From contig NZ_LN913006.1 of the NCBI RefSeq assembly GCF_001487165.1, forward strand, positions 2,758,657 through 2,822,656: a stretch of 64,000 nt of DNA, given 5' to 3'. How positions within the stretch are numbered: the first letter of the stretch is position 1; every line of letters begins with the position of its first letter. The notes under the pieces were generated by a model. It was not told the origin of the DNA. It searched no databases and was given only the letters and a program-made list of their open reading frames with translations. This DNA is from Blautia massiliensis (ex Durand et al. 2017). GTDB lineage: Bacteria > Bacillota > Clostridia > Lachnospirales > Lachnospiraceae. A program made the translations under genes and the position numbers. Below are positions 8,826-16,951 of the stretch, in pieces.

Positions 8826-10496
8826 TCAGGCAGTGACCTGTTCCACCTCCGGGATGGGTTTGAGATTAAAATGAATTTCGATAGAAATGTGTCTTGTTTT
8901 ATCTTCGTCAATGCGCTCATGCACGACGATTTCTTTGATTAAGCGGTTAAGGGTGGCTGCGTCCAGCTCTGTGATGTTGGCGTATTCCTGAATGGCTTCC
9001 ACCCATTGTTTTGCGTCATTGGCAAGCTGGACTTCATCAGACAGCCGCTTTCTGCCCTCGGACACTTTTGCTTTAAGCTCCGTCTGCTCGGTCTGTGTCT
9101 TTTCCAGCATGGTGTTGAAATTCTGCTCACTGATACGCCCTGCAATCATATCCTCATAAAGCCGCATGACCATTTTGTCCAGAACCTCAATCCGTTCCTC
9201 GTCCCTTGTAAGGGAGCGTTCCATTGCTTCCCGCTGTTCCCGCTGCTCGGCTTCACAGGTATTGGTCAGGCGGTCGGCAACCGCTTCCCCATCCATCAGG
9301 GCAGCTCTGGCACATTCCCGGATTTTCCGCAGCACATGGCTGTAAAGGGTGTCATAATCAATCCGGTGCTGGGTGCAGTGGTTCTTTCCAAAGGCGTTGT
9401 AGGTCTTGCAGGAATAAATCCGCTGGGGATGTTTTGCGTTTGTGTAGCGTATCGTCAGCGACTTCCCACACTCGCCGCATTTTACCAGTCCGGCAAACAG
9501 GCTGATTTCATTGGTCTGCCCCGGACGCTGGCGGGATTTCAGCTTATTCTGCACAATGTCAAAGCTCATGCTGTCAATCAGCGGTTCATGCTGCCCCTCC
9601 ACCACAATCCAGTCCTCCGGCTTCTTTTCCCCAATCGTGCCGATTTTGAAACGGTAGTCTTTTTTCTGGGAAGCAATCGCCCCGGTGTAGACGGGATTCA
9701 TCAAAAGGTCTTTGATAACGGAGAAGTCCCACATATACCGCCCGTTTTCCGGGTCTTTCTTTTCCCATTTGGTGCGGGTATTGCGAAGCCCCCGTTCCCG
9801 GTTCCACCATGTGGGGCAGGGGATTTTTTCTTCCTCCAGCCGTCTGCGGATATAGTTCGGACCATGACCGTTCAGGGCATATCCGAAAATCAGTCGCACA
9901 ATCGGGGCGGTTTCCTCGTCAATGAGCAGATGGTTTTTGTCCTCCGGGTCTTTCCGATACCCAAACGGGGCAAGACACCCGGTAAACTGTCCTTTCTGCG
10001 CTTTCAGAAGATAAGAGGAATGGACTTTCTTGGAAATATCCTTGCTGTACATCTCGTTCAGGATATTCTTGAACGGGGCAATATCGTTGTTATCCCGCAG
10101 GGTGTCGATACCGTCATTCATGGCGATATAGCGGACACCGTTTCTTGGGAAAAAGTCCTCAATCAAATGCCCGGTTTGCAGATAGTTCCGCCCCAGTCGG
10201 CTGAGGTCTTTCGTGATGACAAGGTTGATTTGCCTGCGCTCAATGGCTCTCAACATTCTCTGTAAATCAGGACGCTCCATATTAAGACCTGTGAAGCCAT
10301 CGTCCTGATAGACTGCCACAACCTCCCATCCCTGCTTTTCGCAGTATTTTTCCAGCATATCACGCTGGTTTGCGATACTGGCACTTTCGCCTTGCAGGTC
10401 ATCGTCCTTTGACAGTCTGCAATAGACCGCTGCACGATAGCCCCCGGCAAGTGCCGAACCGATTGTTCTGTATTCCATTTCGTTCATCATAGCCAT
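8826..10496 (-). CDS. Large serine recombinase (TnpX-like)
   Basis: 556 residues. N-terminal resolvase domain with catalytic Ser29 in VYCRLSKDDDL and the conserved KDLSRLGRNYLQTGHLIEDF helix; recombinase domain around residues 170-290; zinc ribbon CGECG ... C ... C at about 345-385; long coiled coil near 420-490; C-terminal DUF4368-type end. Such enzymes excise and integrate elements using a 2-bp core without target duplication. It is the left-most gene, reading toward the left end, and starts directly after the TnpW stop. It is shorter than Tn4451 TnpX, so it is a relative and not the same enzyme. Confidence 0.93.
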   Translation of the reverse strand: MAMMNEMEYRTIGSALAGGYRAAVYCRLSKDDDLQGESASIANQRDMLEKYCEKQGWEVVAVYQDDGFTGLNMERPDLQRMLRAIERRQINLVITKDLSRLGRNYLQTGHLIEDFFPRNGVRYIAMNDGIDTLRDNNDIAPFKNILNEMYSKDISKKVHSSYLLKAQKGQFTGCLAPFGYRKDPEDKNHLLIDEETAPIVRLIFGYALNGHGPNYIRRRLEEEKIPCPTWWNRERGLRNTRTKWEKKDPENGRYMWDFSVIKDLLMNPVYTGAIASQKKDYRFKIGTIGEKKPEDWIVVEGQHEPLIDSMSFDIVQNKLKSRQRPGQTNEISLFAGLVKCGECGKSLTIRYTNAKHPQRIYSCKTYNAFGKNHCTQHRIDYDTLYSHVLRKIRECARAALMDGEAVADRLTNTCEAEQREQREAMERSLTRDEERIEVLDKMVMRLYEDMIAGRISEQNFNTMLEKTQTEQTELKAKVSEGRKRLSDEVQLANDAKQWVEAIQEYANITELDAATLNRLIKEIVVHERIDEDKTRHISIEIHFNLKPIPEVEQVTA

Positions 10497-10694
10497 TTAC
10501 CCACACAATCCAGACGGTATCTGGCTCTTTTGAACCTCATCTGCATTATACTCCATATCTTTCTTTTTGACAAGATATTCTTTTGTATTTGTCTTTCCAT
10601 ATTTCTGGGAAATCAGGCTGACGAACACATCGGTTGCGTCAAGCTCCCCGTCAAACACAGTAGTCACATGAATCTCTGTTTTGTTTTTTGCCAT
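10497..10694 (-). CDS. TnpW family transposon-encoded protein
   Basis: 65 residues from the ATG at 10694 (MAKNKTEIHVTTVFDGELDA); the longer frame from 10757 adds residues not seen in the family. It ends with SQIPSGLCG immediately before the recombinase ATG, so the two are co-translated. TnpW proteins accompany large serine recombinases in Tn4451-like elements; no biochemical role is established. No domain beyond the family similarity is visible. Confidence 0.75.
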   Translation of the reverse strand: MAKNKTEIHVTTVFDGELDATDVFVSLISQKYGKTNTKEYLVKKKDMEYNADEVQKSQIPSGLCG

Positions 10695-10740
10695 AGGCAG
10701 TGATCCTCCATACATGAAAATAGCCAGACAGAGGGTGTCG

Positions 10741-10926
10741 GCAACGAAGTCCGGCAACGGGCTTCAAAAGACCTTGCAAACAATCTCAATCTGGCGATGG
10801 TTACTATTTATACTTTTCTTTTATTTTTCTGTTGTTTTGGTTGTTATAAGGGAGAAAAGCCCGGAAATAAGGGGTTTTCCCCGGCAACCGGCTCGGCAAC
10901 GGGATAGCAACAGGGGGTGCAACGGG
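10741..10926. repeat. Iteron-like GCAACGGG repeats beside an AT-rich stretch
   Basis: Non-coding segment between tnpW and the VapE gene. GCAAC-core octamers start at 10884 (GCAACCGG), 10896 (GCAACGGG), 10907 (GCAACAGG) and 10919 (GCAACGGG), spaced 12, 11 and 12 bp, near one helical turn. Further copies start at 10741 (GCAACGAA) and 10754 (GCAACGGG). An AT-rich tract lies between the two groups (about 10799-10850). The architecture resembles a plasmid-type origin, next to replication genes; function is inference. Confidence 0.5.
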
Positions 10927-10935
10927 CTGTCATTT

Positions 10936-12330
10936 TCAGAATGGAAGCTCCATCTGTTCTGTGACCTCCACAAAACCGTCCATCGTTTTTTCAGACGGGT
11001 TGCATAAGTCCGTTGCCGGGTTTTCACGCTCCCAGCCCTTTTGTCTGCCGTATTCGGAAAACATTCTTGGATTCGGGAAGTACCGCCAGCGGTCAATGCA
11101 CTGGTTCATAATCTCGTTGATTTCCCGGATTTCCCATTGCTTCGGCTCGTCAAAAGCATGGTTCAAGGCTTCCTTATAGAGCTGCTTGGAGCAGACCATG
11201 TTCCCTGTGTACTTATCAAGATACGCCTGTATCATCCCGGCTTTGGTGTCCTCTGGCATAAAATCCCGCTGGTGTTCTTTGAGATACCGCTGCATGGCGG
11301 GGCTGAAAGCCAGCTTGAACCTGCCGCTTCGGTAAATCTCCATCGCTTCTGCCCACATCTGCTCGATATAGGCTCTGGAAGCAGCTTCGTCCTCCAAAAT
11401 GTGAACCTCGGCTTGCTCCGGGTACACCATGACCGGGATAAAGCGGCGGTTGCCGGAACGGTCAAGGGGCAGGAAGTCAAGGGCATTGGAAGTGCCGCCA
11501 AACACGCACTGACGGGGGCGGTCTGCCGGGTGGGTTTCATAAGGTATCTTGTAAACCTCTTTCTGCCGGCTTAAAAACGACTTGATTTCCTCAATGCTCT
11601 TGGCGTTGGCGGTTGCCATCATTTCCGACATTTCGATAATCCAGTGACCTTGCAGCTTGCGGTACACATTGTCATCGTCCAGCTTCCGCAAATCATCGGA
11701 GAACCACTCGTCCCGGACTGCCAGCAGACGGAAGAATGTGGACTTGCCAGCCCCCTGACCGCCTACCAGACAGAGCATGATTTCAAACTTGCATCCCGGC
11801 TGAAAGGCTCGTGTGATAGCGCCCAGCAGGAACAGCTTCAACGCTTCATAGGTGTAATCGTCTGCGTCAGCCCCCAGAAAGTGCCGCAGACAGAAACGGA
11901 TTCGCTCTGTCCCGTCCCACACAAGGGCACTTAGGTAGTCCCGGATGGGATGGTACTTGTTTTCATTCGCCACAATCCCGATGGCGTTATCAATCTTTTT
12001 CTCATTGGTAAGCCCGTAGGTTTCTTCCAGATAGAGAAGCAGATACTTCATATCCGTATCGTTTAAGGCGGTGCTTTCCCTGTGGAAGCCGATGGGCTTT
12101 ATGATGTCCTTGCGGTCGGTCAGGATGTTGTATGCGATAGCCCCGGAAAGCAGCGGGTCACGCTGGAATACGGTCAGACAGTTCCGTATGCTCTGACGGA
12201 CACCGCCTTTCTCGGTAGTTTCCAGCCCCGCCTTGATTTCCTCAATGCTCTGGGGTGGCTGCATGGCGTTCATGGTGCTTTTTAGTTCTTGCTGCGTCTG
12301 TGGCTGCAAGCTCTGCCATTCGCTGTTCAA
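10936..12330 (-). CDS. VapE/VirE-family AAA ATPase (primase-helicase-like)
   Basis: 464 residues. Walker A is GGQGAGKSTFF at about residue 190, Walker B-like HWIIEMSEM follows, and GGTSNALDFLPLDRSGNRRF is the conserved sensor/arginine region of the virulence-associated E family. These proteins pair with a CHC2 primase in phages and integrative elements and are thought to act as replicative helicases. Here the start overlaps the 3' end of the primase gene by 89 bp in another frame, so the two are coupled. Role in replicating the excised circle is inferred. Confidence 0.88.
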   Translation of the reverse strand: MNSEWQSLQPQTQQELKSTMNAMQPPQSIEEIKAGLETTEKGGVRQSIRNCLTVFQRDPLLSGAIAYNILTDRKDIIKPIGFHRESTALNDTDMKYLLLYLEETYGLTNEKKIDNAIGIVANENKYHPIRDYLSALVWDGTERIRFCLRHFLGADADDYTYEALKLFLLGAITRAFQPGCKFEIMLCLVGGQGAGKSTFFRLLAVRDEWFSDDLRKLDDDNVYRKLQGHWIIEMSEMMATANAKSIEEIKSFLSRQKEVYKIPYETHPADRPRQCVFGGTSNALDFLPLDRSGNRRFIPVMVYPEQAEVHILEDEAASRAYIEQMWAEAMEIYRSGRFKLAFSPAMQRYLKEHQRDFMPEDTKAGMIQAYLDKYTGNMVCSKQLYKEALNHAFDEPKQWEIREINEIMNQCIDRWRYFPNPRMFSEYGRQKGWERENPATDLCNPSEKTMDGFVEVTEQMELPF

Positions 12331-12886
12331 GCTGTATCACATCCTTTCCGTAGTCCGTAATCAAAGCCGCTTTTTCCTCTGTTTCCCCGAACAGCAGCAC
12401 ATCCAGCAGATATTCCACTTGATCTTGCTTCTGTAAGGCTTCTATAAACCGGGGATGAAAGGCTTCCTCCGGGGAGTGCGGGGCATAATCCTTTCTCCAT
12501 GCCCGGAGCAGGTGGCGATAGTCGGCAAGAATACGGAAGCAGCGGTTTTTTGCTTCCTGAAACTGTTCCTCCGGGGATTTCTGCCGGGGCTTGGGCTTTT
12601 TCGCCTTTCCCGGCGGCTTCCAGTCCTCATAGGAAAGCCCGAAGTCCTGTGCCAGTTGTACGGCGGCTTCTTTCTTTCCCAGCCCATACAGGGCGGCGGC
12701 AAAATCAATCACATCTCCATCCGCACCGCAGCCGAAGCAGTGGTAACGCCGATCCAGCTTCATGCTTGGGGTTTTATCGTGATGGAACGGGCAGCAAGCC
12801 ATCCCGTTCCGACCTACATGGATTCCATAATGCTCCGCAGCCTGTCTTGTTGTGACGGACTGCTTCACAGCTTCAAATACATTCAA
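12242..12886 (-). CDS. CHC2 zinc-finger primase
   Basis: 214 residues. The N-terminal zinc finger of DnaG-type primases is clear: CCPFHHDKTPSMKLD then YHCFGCGADGDVIDF, giving the Cys-His-Cys-Cys ligands. The C-terminal part is charged and lacks a visible TOPRIM domain, so synthesis may need the VapE partner or host enzymes. First gene of the primase-VapE unit, 66 bp downstream (in transcription order) of the relaxase. Confidence 0.88.
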   Translation of the reverse strand: MNVFEAVKQSVTTRQAAEHYGIHVGRNGMACCPFHHDKTPSMKLDRRYHCFGCGADGDVIDFAAALYGLGKKEAAVQLAQDFGLSYEDWKPPGKAKKPKPRQKSPEEQFQEAKNRCFRILADYRHLLRAWRKDYAPHSPEEAFHPRFIEALQKQDQVEYLLDVLLFGETEEKAALITDYGKDVIQLEQRMAELAATDAARTKKHHERHAATPEH

Positions 12887-12951
12887 ATCTATCCCTCCTT
12901 GAAAAAAAGAAAAGCACCTGACATTCTCTGATTGAAAATGGCAAGTGCCTG

Positions 12952-14532
12952 TTAAAGTTCCATATCCTGTTGTTTGTGTTTTGTCTGTTCTTGGGCGGTT
13001 CTTTGTGCTTTTTTCTCGTCAGTCTTATCCTGCAAGATTTCTTTGATAGGCTGTTTCTTGGGCGGCTCTTTACTTTCCTCTGTGCCGGGGGTGGCTTTCC
13101 GTACCCAGTAGCGGATGTCCCGCAGTTTCTTCAAATCAGCCTGTACCTCGGTCAGAGGTGTTTTCAGGGCTGCAATTTCTTCCAGAAGCGTTTCCTGCTC
13201 CTCTTGCAGCTTCTTTTGGGTGCTGTCCTTATCGTCCGGGTGCTTGGCAAGGTAGGCAGCGGCTTTCGCATACCGGGCAACCTCCGGGTGTTCCTGTTTG
13301 AATTTTTCCTTTGTTTTCTTAAAAAATATCTTCTGGTACTTCTCATAGACAGCCTTACATTCTTTGCAGTCTGTCCGGCTGGCAAGAATCCCGTCAATCA
13401 CTTTGCTTCGGGCTTCCTTTGGCTTCATCTGATTGCGGTAATCTGCGGCTGATTTCCCGGAGGATTCCAGAAATGCTTCTAAGTCCTCCACAGTGGAAAG
13501 CTCCTTTTGCCGGAGATAGGACAAGGCTTCGCTGACTGCCTTTAAGTCCTGTGAAGTCCCCCGGTTCTGTCCAGCCCTCGTCCAGCTTTTTCGTTCTTCC
13601 TTTCGTATCTCCATATATTTCATCAGCAGGTTGGGGAGAAGCGTTGCTTCCTCCGCCGCTTTTTGTGCAAGCAGCTCTTTCCGTTTTTCGCCCAGCTCGG
13701 CAATCCAGCCCTTGAGGTTGTGGATGAGCTGCCGGATGGACTTCATCAGGCTGTTGGCGGCTCTGATTTCCCGGTTCAGGTTTCCGATATTCGTCTGGAT
13801 ACCCCGCTTTTCCATCTGCCGGACAGCAGCTCCCTCATGAACAGTAGGGACTATATCAAGCCCCTGTCTGGCATAGGAACGCAAGTCCACACGCTCCGGG
13901 CGGTCATTGGCTTCCAGATAGCGGTTCTGGATGACCTCCCATTCATGCCGCCAGATTTCACAATACTTCTGGTCGTTCCAGTCAACCGTATCCTCCTTGT
14001 GGCTTTTCCACCTGCCGGATGGCAGCTTTATCCGTTCCCCATTCTCGTCAAGGTCATAAACCTTGCGGCTCTTGGGAAGCCATTTCCCATGCTCGTCCAT
14101 TGCCCGCATAGTCAGCAGGACATGGGCGTGGGGATTGTGTCCCGGCGGGTGGGGGTCATGGATGGCAAAGTCAACAATCATCCCTTTGGAAACAAACTGC
14201 TGTTCACAAAACTCCCGGACAAGGACAGCATATTGGTCGGGCGGTATCTCTCTTGGGATGGTAAGCACCCACCGCCTTGCAAGCTGGGAGTTCCATTGCT
14301 TTTCCACCGCTTCGGCGGCGTTCCATAAGATATTGCGGTCTGCATACGACCGTGGGGCGTTTGCCGGGAGCAGAATTTCATTGTGGACAATACCACGCTT
14401 TTCCGGGTAGTGCTTCACTTGCTGGTCGTATTCACAGAACAGCTTTTCGCCGCTTTGGTAAGCAGCGGCGGCAACCGCAGACTGCCGCTGGCTGCGCTGA
14501 ACAATCGTGATTTCGTTGTGTGGACAGGGCAT
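12952..14532 (-). CDS. MobA/MobL (MOBQ) relaxase
   Basis: 526 residues. N-terminal relaxase domain with conserved Tyr region (AAYQSGEKLFCEYD) and the HUH metal-binding signature in AIHDPHPPGHNPHAHVLLTMR. Members nick oriT and pilot the single strand during conjugative mobilization. The C-terminal 250 residues are Lys/Glu-rich coiled coil. A MOBQ-like nic sequence lies at about 15631-15646, upstream of the gene but separated from it by the peptidase E cargo. The gene looks intact. Confidence 0.92.
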   Translation of the reverse strand: MPCPHNEITIVQRSQRQSAVAAAAYQSGEKLFCEYDQQVKHYPEKRGIVHNEILLPANAPRSYADRNILWNAAEAVEKQWNSQLARRWVLTIPREIPPDQYAVLVREFCEQQFVSKGMIVDFAIHDPHPPGHNPHAHVLLTMRAMDEHGKWLPKSRKVYDLDENGERIKLPSGRWKSHKEDTVDWNDQKYCEIWRHEWEVIQNRYLEANDRPERVDLRSYARQGLDIVPTVHEGAAVRQMEKRGIQTNIGNLNREIRAANSLMKSIRQLIHNLKGWIAELGEKRKELLAQKAAEEATLLPNLLMKYMEIRKEERKSWTRAGQNRGTSQDLKAVSEALSYLRQKELSTVEDLEAFLESSGKSAADYRNQMKPKEARSKVIDGILASRTDCKECKAVYEKYQKIFFKKTKEKFKQEHPEVARYAKAAAYLAKHPDDKDSTQKKLQEEQETLLEEIAALKTPLTEVQADLKKLRDIRYWVRKATPGTEESKEPPKKQPIKEILQDKTDEKKAQRTAQEQTKHKQQDMEL

Positions 14533-14597
14533 TTCGTGTCCCTCCTTTCGGTAATTGGTGGATGGGGTGGCGTTTTACCACCTCATTTTGGGCAGAA

Positions 14598-14634
14598 AAA
14601 AAGCAGGAGATCTTTTTTCAGATTTCCTGCTCGG
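14598..14634 (-). terminator. Terminator for the peptidase E cargo gene
   Basis: Reading the minus strand, AGCAGGAAATCT (14631-14620) pairs with AGATCTCCTGCT (14613-14602) with one mismatch, followed by a run of Ts. It lies about 100 bp after the minus-strand stop of the peptidase gene, so cargo transcription would stop before the relaxase. The rest of 14535-14736 holds no gene I recognise. Confidence 0.7.
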
Positions 14635-14736
14635 TGTGCCGCTGTGTGGGCGGCGGGTATTTAGTTGTAAAAGTTCGGGACAAGTTGACCCGATGTGAAG
14701 CTGACAAACTGGAATTTGACTAATCCTACATGTGCA

Positions 14737-15354
14737 TCATATTACACTCATGTAATTATCCTCTACATAAACAGCTTTTCCATCAGCAAGCTTAATCTCA
14801 TCTTTGCCGTTCGGTAATACTGTTGTTTCAGAACCATTCCAATGGGGGATAATAGGATTGTCAATAATATGTAATCCATCTGTTAAATTTCCCGCCGCAT
14901 ACATACTTCCTGCACTGATTCCGACATATATAAGTCCGTTTTTAATTGCATTATTAAGTATTCTATCAAAACCAGTTCTAGACATTTCACGACAAAGCAC
15001 AGATACATCACCACCACTGACAAAAACAGCATCAAATTGGTTTAATTCTTCAAAAGTTAATAGCCTTGTAAGCATAAACGGGGTTGTAACATACGAAGAA
15101 TAGGTTCTTTGATAGTCTTTTGAAAGAATTAATTCCAGATTGTACACTAATATATTTTCGTACTGAATTCCCATTAGAAAGAGTTCATGAAAACATATTG
15201 CAAGCGACTCTCTTGCACCATCTGTTTCAATGCCAGCTGTTGGAATATAAAGCACTTTCACATCCTTCGGACACTTTCCAATAATATCAAAGAATTTCTC
15301 TTTCATCTTATCGGTCAACCCTGCAGATGTAAGAAATAGATGTTTTCCATTCAT
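14737..15354 (-). CDS. Peptidase E (S51) family protein, cargo
   Basis: 205 residues. The nucleophile elbow GLIYVGISAGSMYAAGN carries the expected catalytic Ser, preceded by FVSGGDVSVLCREM; later HWNG may hold the His. Class I glutamine amidotransferase-like peptidases of this family cleave Asp-X dipeptides or act on unknown substrates. Its codons are AT-rich, unlike the GC-rich neighbours, and it has its own terminator, so it is probably a later passenger placed between the relaxase and oriT. No selectable phenotype can be read from sequence. Confidence 0.85.
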   Translation of the reverse strand: MNGKHLFLTSAGLTDKMKEKFFDIIGKCPKDVKVLYIPTAGIETDGARESLAICFHELFLMGIQYENILVYNLELILSKDYQRTYSSYVTTPFMLTRLLTFEELNQFDAVFVSGGDVSVLCREMSRTGFDRILNNAIKNGLIYVGISAGSMYAAGNLTDGLHIIDNPIIPHWNGSETTVLPNGKDEIKLADGKAVYVEDNYMSVI

Positions 15355-15610
15355 ATTCTTTTACCTCGTCAAACTCCGATTTGTTGTCATCTTCATTATA
15401 CTTCACTGCCTATCAAAAAGATAGCATATTTTATGAAACTTGTCGGCTGGGAACAGCTTGCAACGCAAGATGTCCCCAGATGGCAAGTCCACAAAAGGGT
15501 AGCTGGCGGCAGCCAGCGCAGGGGAAGCGTAGCGTCCCCTGTATGATTTGGAGCAGACCTTGACTGCGGAAAATCACAGCCCTCCGGCGAGGAGCCTTCG
15601 GAGAACGCAA

Positions 15611-15660
15611 TGCACCAACCTCTGGGTGGTGTATAATTGCGCCCTTAGTAAACTAAGGGG
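15611..15660 (+). other. Candidate oriT (MOBQ type)
   Basis: Inverted repeat CACCAACC (15613-15620), loop TCT, GGGTGGTG (15624-15631), then TATAATTGCGCCCTTAG. From memory, the RSF1010/R1162 oriT has the same order: an inverted repeat followed directly by TAAxTGCGCCCT, where the relaxase nicks. A second palindrome CCCTTAG-TAAA-CTAAGGG (15642-15659) overlaps and ends inside the next gene's 3' end. The element encodes a MOBQ-type relaxase, so the assignment is coherent. Nick position is not proven. Confidence 0.7.
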
Positions 15661-15949
15661 TTTCCGGCTTCTTCCGTTCCAGCAGTTTTTTCAATAGTTC
15701 CTGCGTGTCCTGTCTGTGAAAAATGAGGTTCAATAACAGCATGACATCATCATCTGTCAGGCGTTCCGGCTCTTGCAGAAAACTTTCCAGCATACCGCCA
15801 CGAGTACAGAGCCGGTGCGTCCGTTCCTTTCGGGTAAGCTGCTTCAACTGGTGCTGTAATGCCTTTTCATCATTGATGGCTTTCCGCAGTTTCTTTTCAC
15901 TTTTTTCCAGCTCCCGGTTGAGCTTTTCCAGCTTTGAGGTATCAGGCAA
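15653..15949 (-). CDS. DUF3847 family protein
   Basis: 98 residues, highly charged with an N-terminal coiled coil (LEKLNRELEKSEKKLRKAINDEK) and a C-terminal ERLTDDDVMLLLNLIFHRQDTQELL. This family is common beside relaxases in Firmicute mobilizable elements and may be an accessory mobilization protein. Its stop codon lies inside the candidate oriT palindrome. Start overlaps the upstream HTH gene by 8 bp. Role is inferred only from position. Confidence 0.75.
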   Translation of the reverse strand: MPDTSKLEKLNRELEKSEKKLRKAINDEKALQHQLKQLTRKERTHRLCTRGGMLESFLQEPERLTDDDVMLLLNLIFHRQDTQELLKKLLERKKPETP

Positions 15950-16283
15950 GGGCAGCGTCCTCCTTTCCCGGTATCAGCACATAAATTCTGTTGGGTTCTC
16001 CAACGCCCTGACGCACCCGCATGATAAGTCCGACAGTTTCCAGTTCATTCAGAGAACGCTTGACCGTCATGGGGCTGCGGGACAGGACAGCGGCAATAGC
16101 TGTGACAGGGAAGCAGACAAACAAGATTCCGTTCTCGTCCTCCTGCCCGTTGGAGAGCATAGCATCCAGCATCCGGCAGTACATGATCTTTGCGGTGCTG
16201 CTGACTGGAAATCCCGTCAACGCTCTGGGAAAGGGCATACAGGGCGGCAGTGGTGTGTCTATCGTCATAAATTCAAAATTCAT
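15942..16283 (-). CDS. Winged-helix (RepA-like) DNA-binding protein
   Basis: 113 residues. The middle carries STAKIMYCRMLDAMLSNGQED and FPVTAIAAVLSRSPMTVKRSLNELETVGLIMRVR, the arrangement of the replication-initiator A N-terminal / MarR-like winged helix. Length equals only the N-terminal domain of plasmid RepA proteins. It probably binds DNA at oriT or the replication origin of the element. Overlaps both neighbours by a few bases, so it is the middle of a three-gene unit (16468 to 15653). Confidence 0.75.
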   Translation of the reverse strand: MNFEFMTIDTPLPPCMPFPRALTGFPVSSTAKIMYCRMLDAMLSNGQEDENGILFVCFPVTAIAAVLSRSPMTVKRSLNELETVGLIMRVRQGVGEPNRIYVLIPGKEDAALA

Positions 16284-16468
16284 TCGGTGTGTTCCTCCTT
16301 TTTCTTTGCTCGTTTGGATAAATAACGGGGGCAGTCAACCACAACCGCCCGGAAGCTCTGCTTGCACCCATGCTGGCATTTCCGGCATAATTCGTTGTAA
16401 GTGACACGCCCCCGGTCATTGAGGTAAAAGGAAAGCTCATGCTTCCTCTTTTTGCTCATTCTCGGCAT
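16280..16468 (-). CDS. Small cysteine-containing element protein
   Basis: 62 residues, basic (MSKKRKHELSFYLNDRGRVTYNE) with LCRKCQHGCKQSFRAVVVDC, which offers CxxC and further Cys for a possible zinc site. First gene of the unit with the RepA-like and DUF3847 genes; the 3' end overlaps the next start by 4 bp. Similar small ORFs are common in Firmicute integrative elements, but no function is known to me. Confidence 0.6.
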   Translation of the reverse strand: MPRMSKKRKHELSFYLNDRGRVTYNELCRKCQHGCKQSFRAVVVDCPRYLSKRAKKKEEHTE

Positions 16469-16872
16469 ATTGCGCTTCCTCCCGTTTTAGTGTATGGTTT
16501 CGGGGCGATTTTCGGCAAAATTACAGCCATAGAGCCGCTTAAAATCTCCCGAAGTATCAGCGATAGGGTAGACTGTCCCCCTATCAGATTGTCGTGTTTC
16601 GGTATCATTTCGGTGTCAGTTCGCCAGTTCTCCCCGGTGTCGTTCCTCCCCTGAATCTCACAGCGGCGTATCGCTCCCTTTGGTACGCTCGTTTCGGTCA
16701 GGGTTCCTCCACATCCCTGCTAAAAGTCATGGCGCTACATCGCCGGGGAAGCATATCCCACACAGGCTGGTCATTCGATTGGAATAATCCATCGATGAAC
16801 TACCTGTATCATAGAACATTTTTGTGCCCTGTGCCGTATGTCCACAAAGTAGGAATTAAGGGTAAAAATCAG

Positions 16873-16905
16873 AACTTTCCACGATTACGGAAAGTGTGAT
16901 ATAAT
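16873..16905 (+). promoter_or_regulatory. Promoter with overlapping operator for the XRE regulator
   Basis: A perfect inverted repeat ACTTTCC (16874-16880) / GGAAAGT (16889-16895) sits immediately before a consensus -10 TATAAT (16900-16905). The XRE regulator gene starts at 16952. The repeat covers the -35 position, so autoregulation by the downstream HTH protein is likely. Confidence 0.6.
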
Positions 16906-16951
16906 CCAGATAAGCGGCAGCAATGAAACCGTTGGAAGGGAGCGTGCACCC

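Noticed and set aside
9006-10265. 419-residue plus-strand ORF opposite the recombinase
   Set aside because: Antisense shadow of the GC-rich recombinase gene; no ribosome site and low-complexity composition.
12890-12960. Hairpin around AGCACCTGACATT...AATGGCAAGTGCCT as relaxase terminator
   Set aside because: Arms pair poorly and no T-run follows in the right direction.
13663-14328. Long plus-strand ORF opposite the relaxase
   Set aside because: Same explanation: codon-structure shadow of the minus-strand gene.
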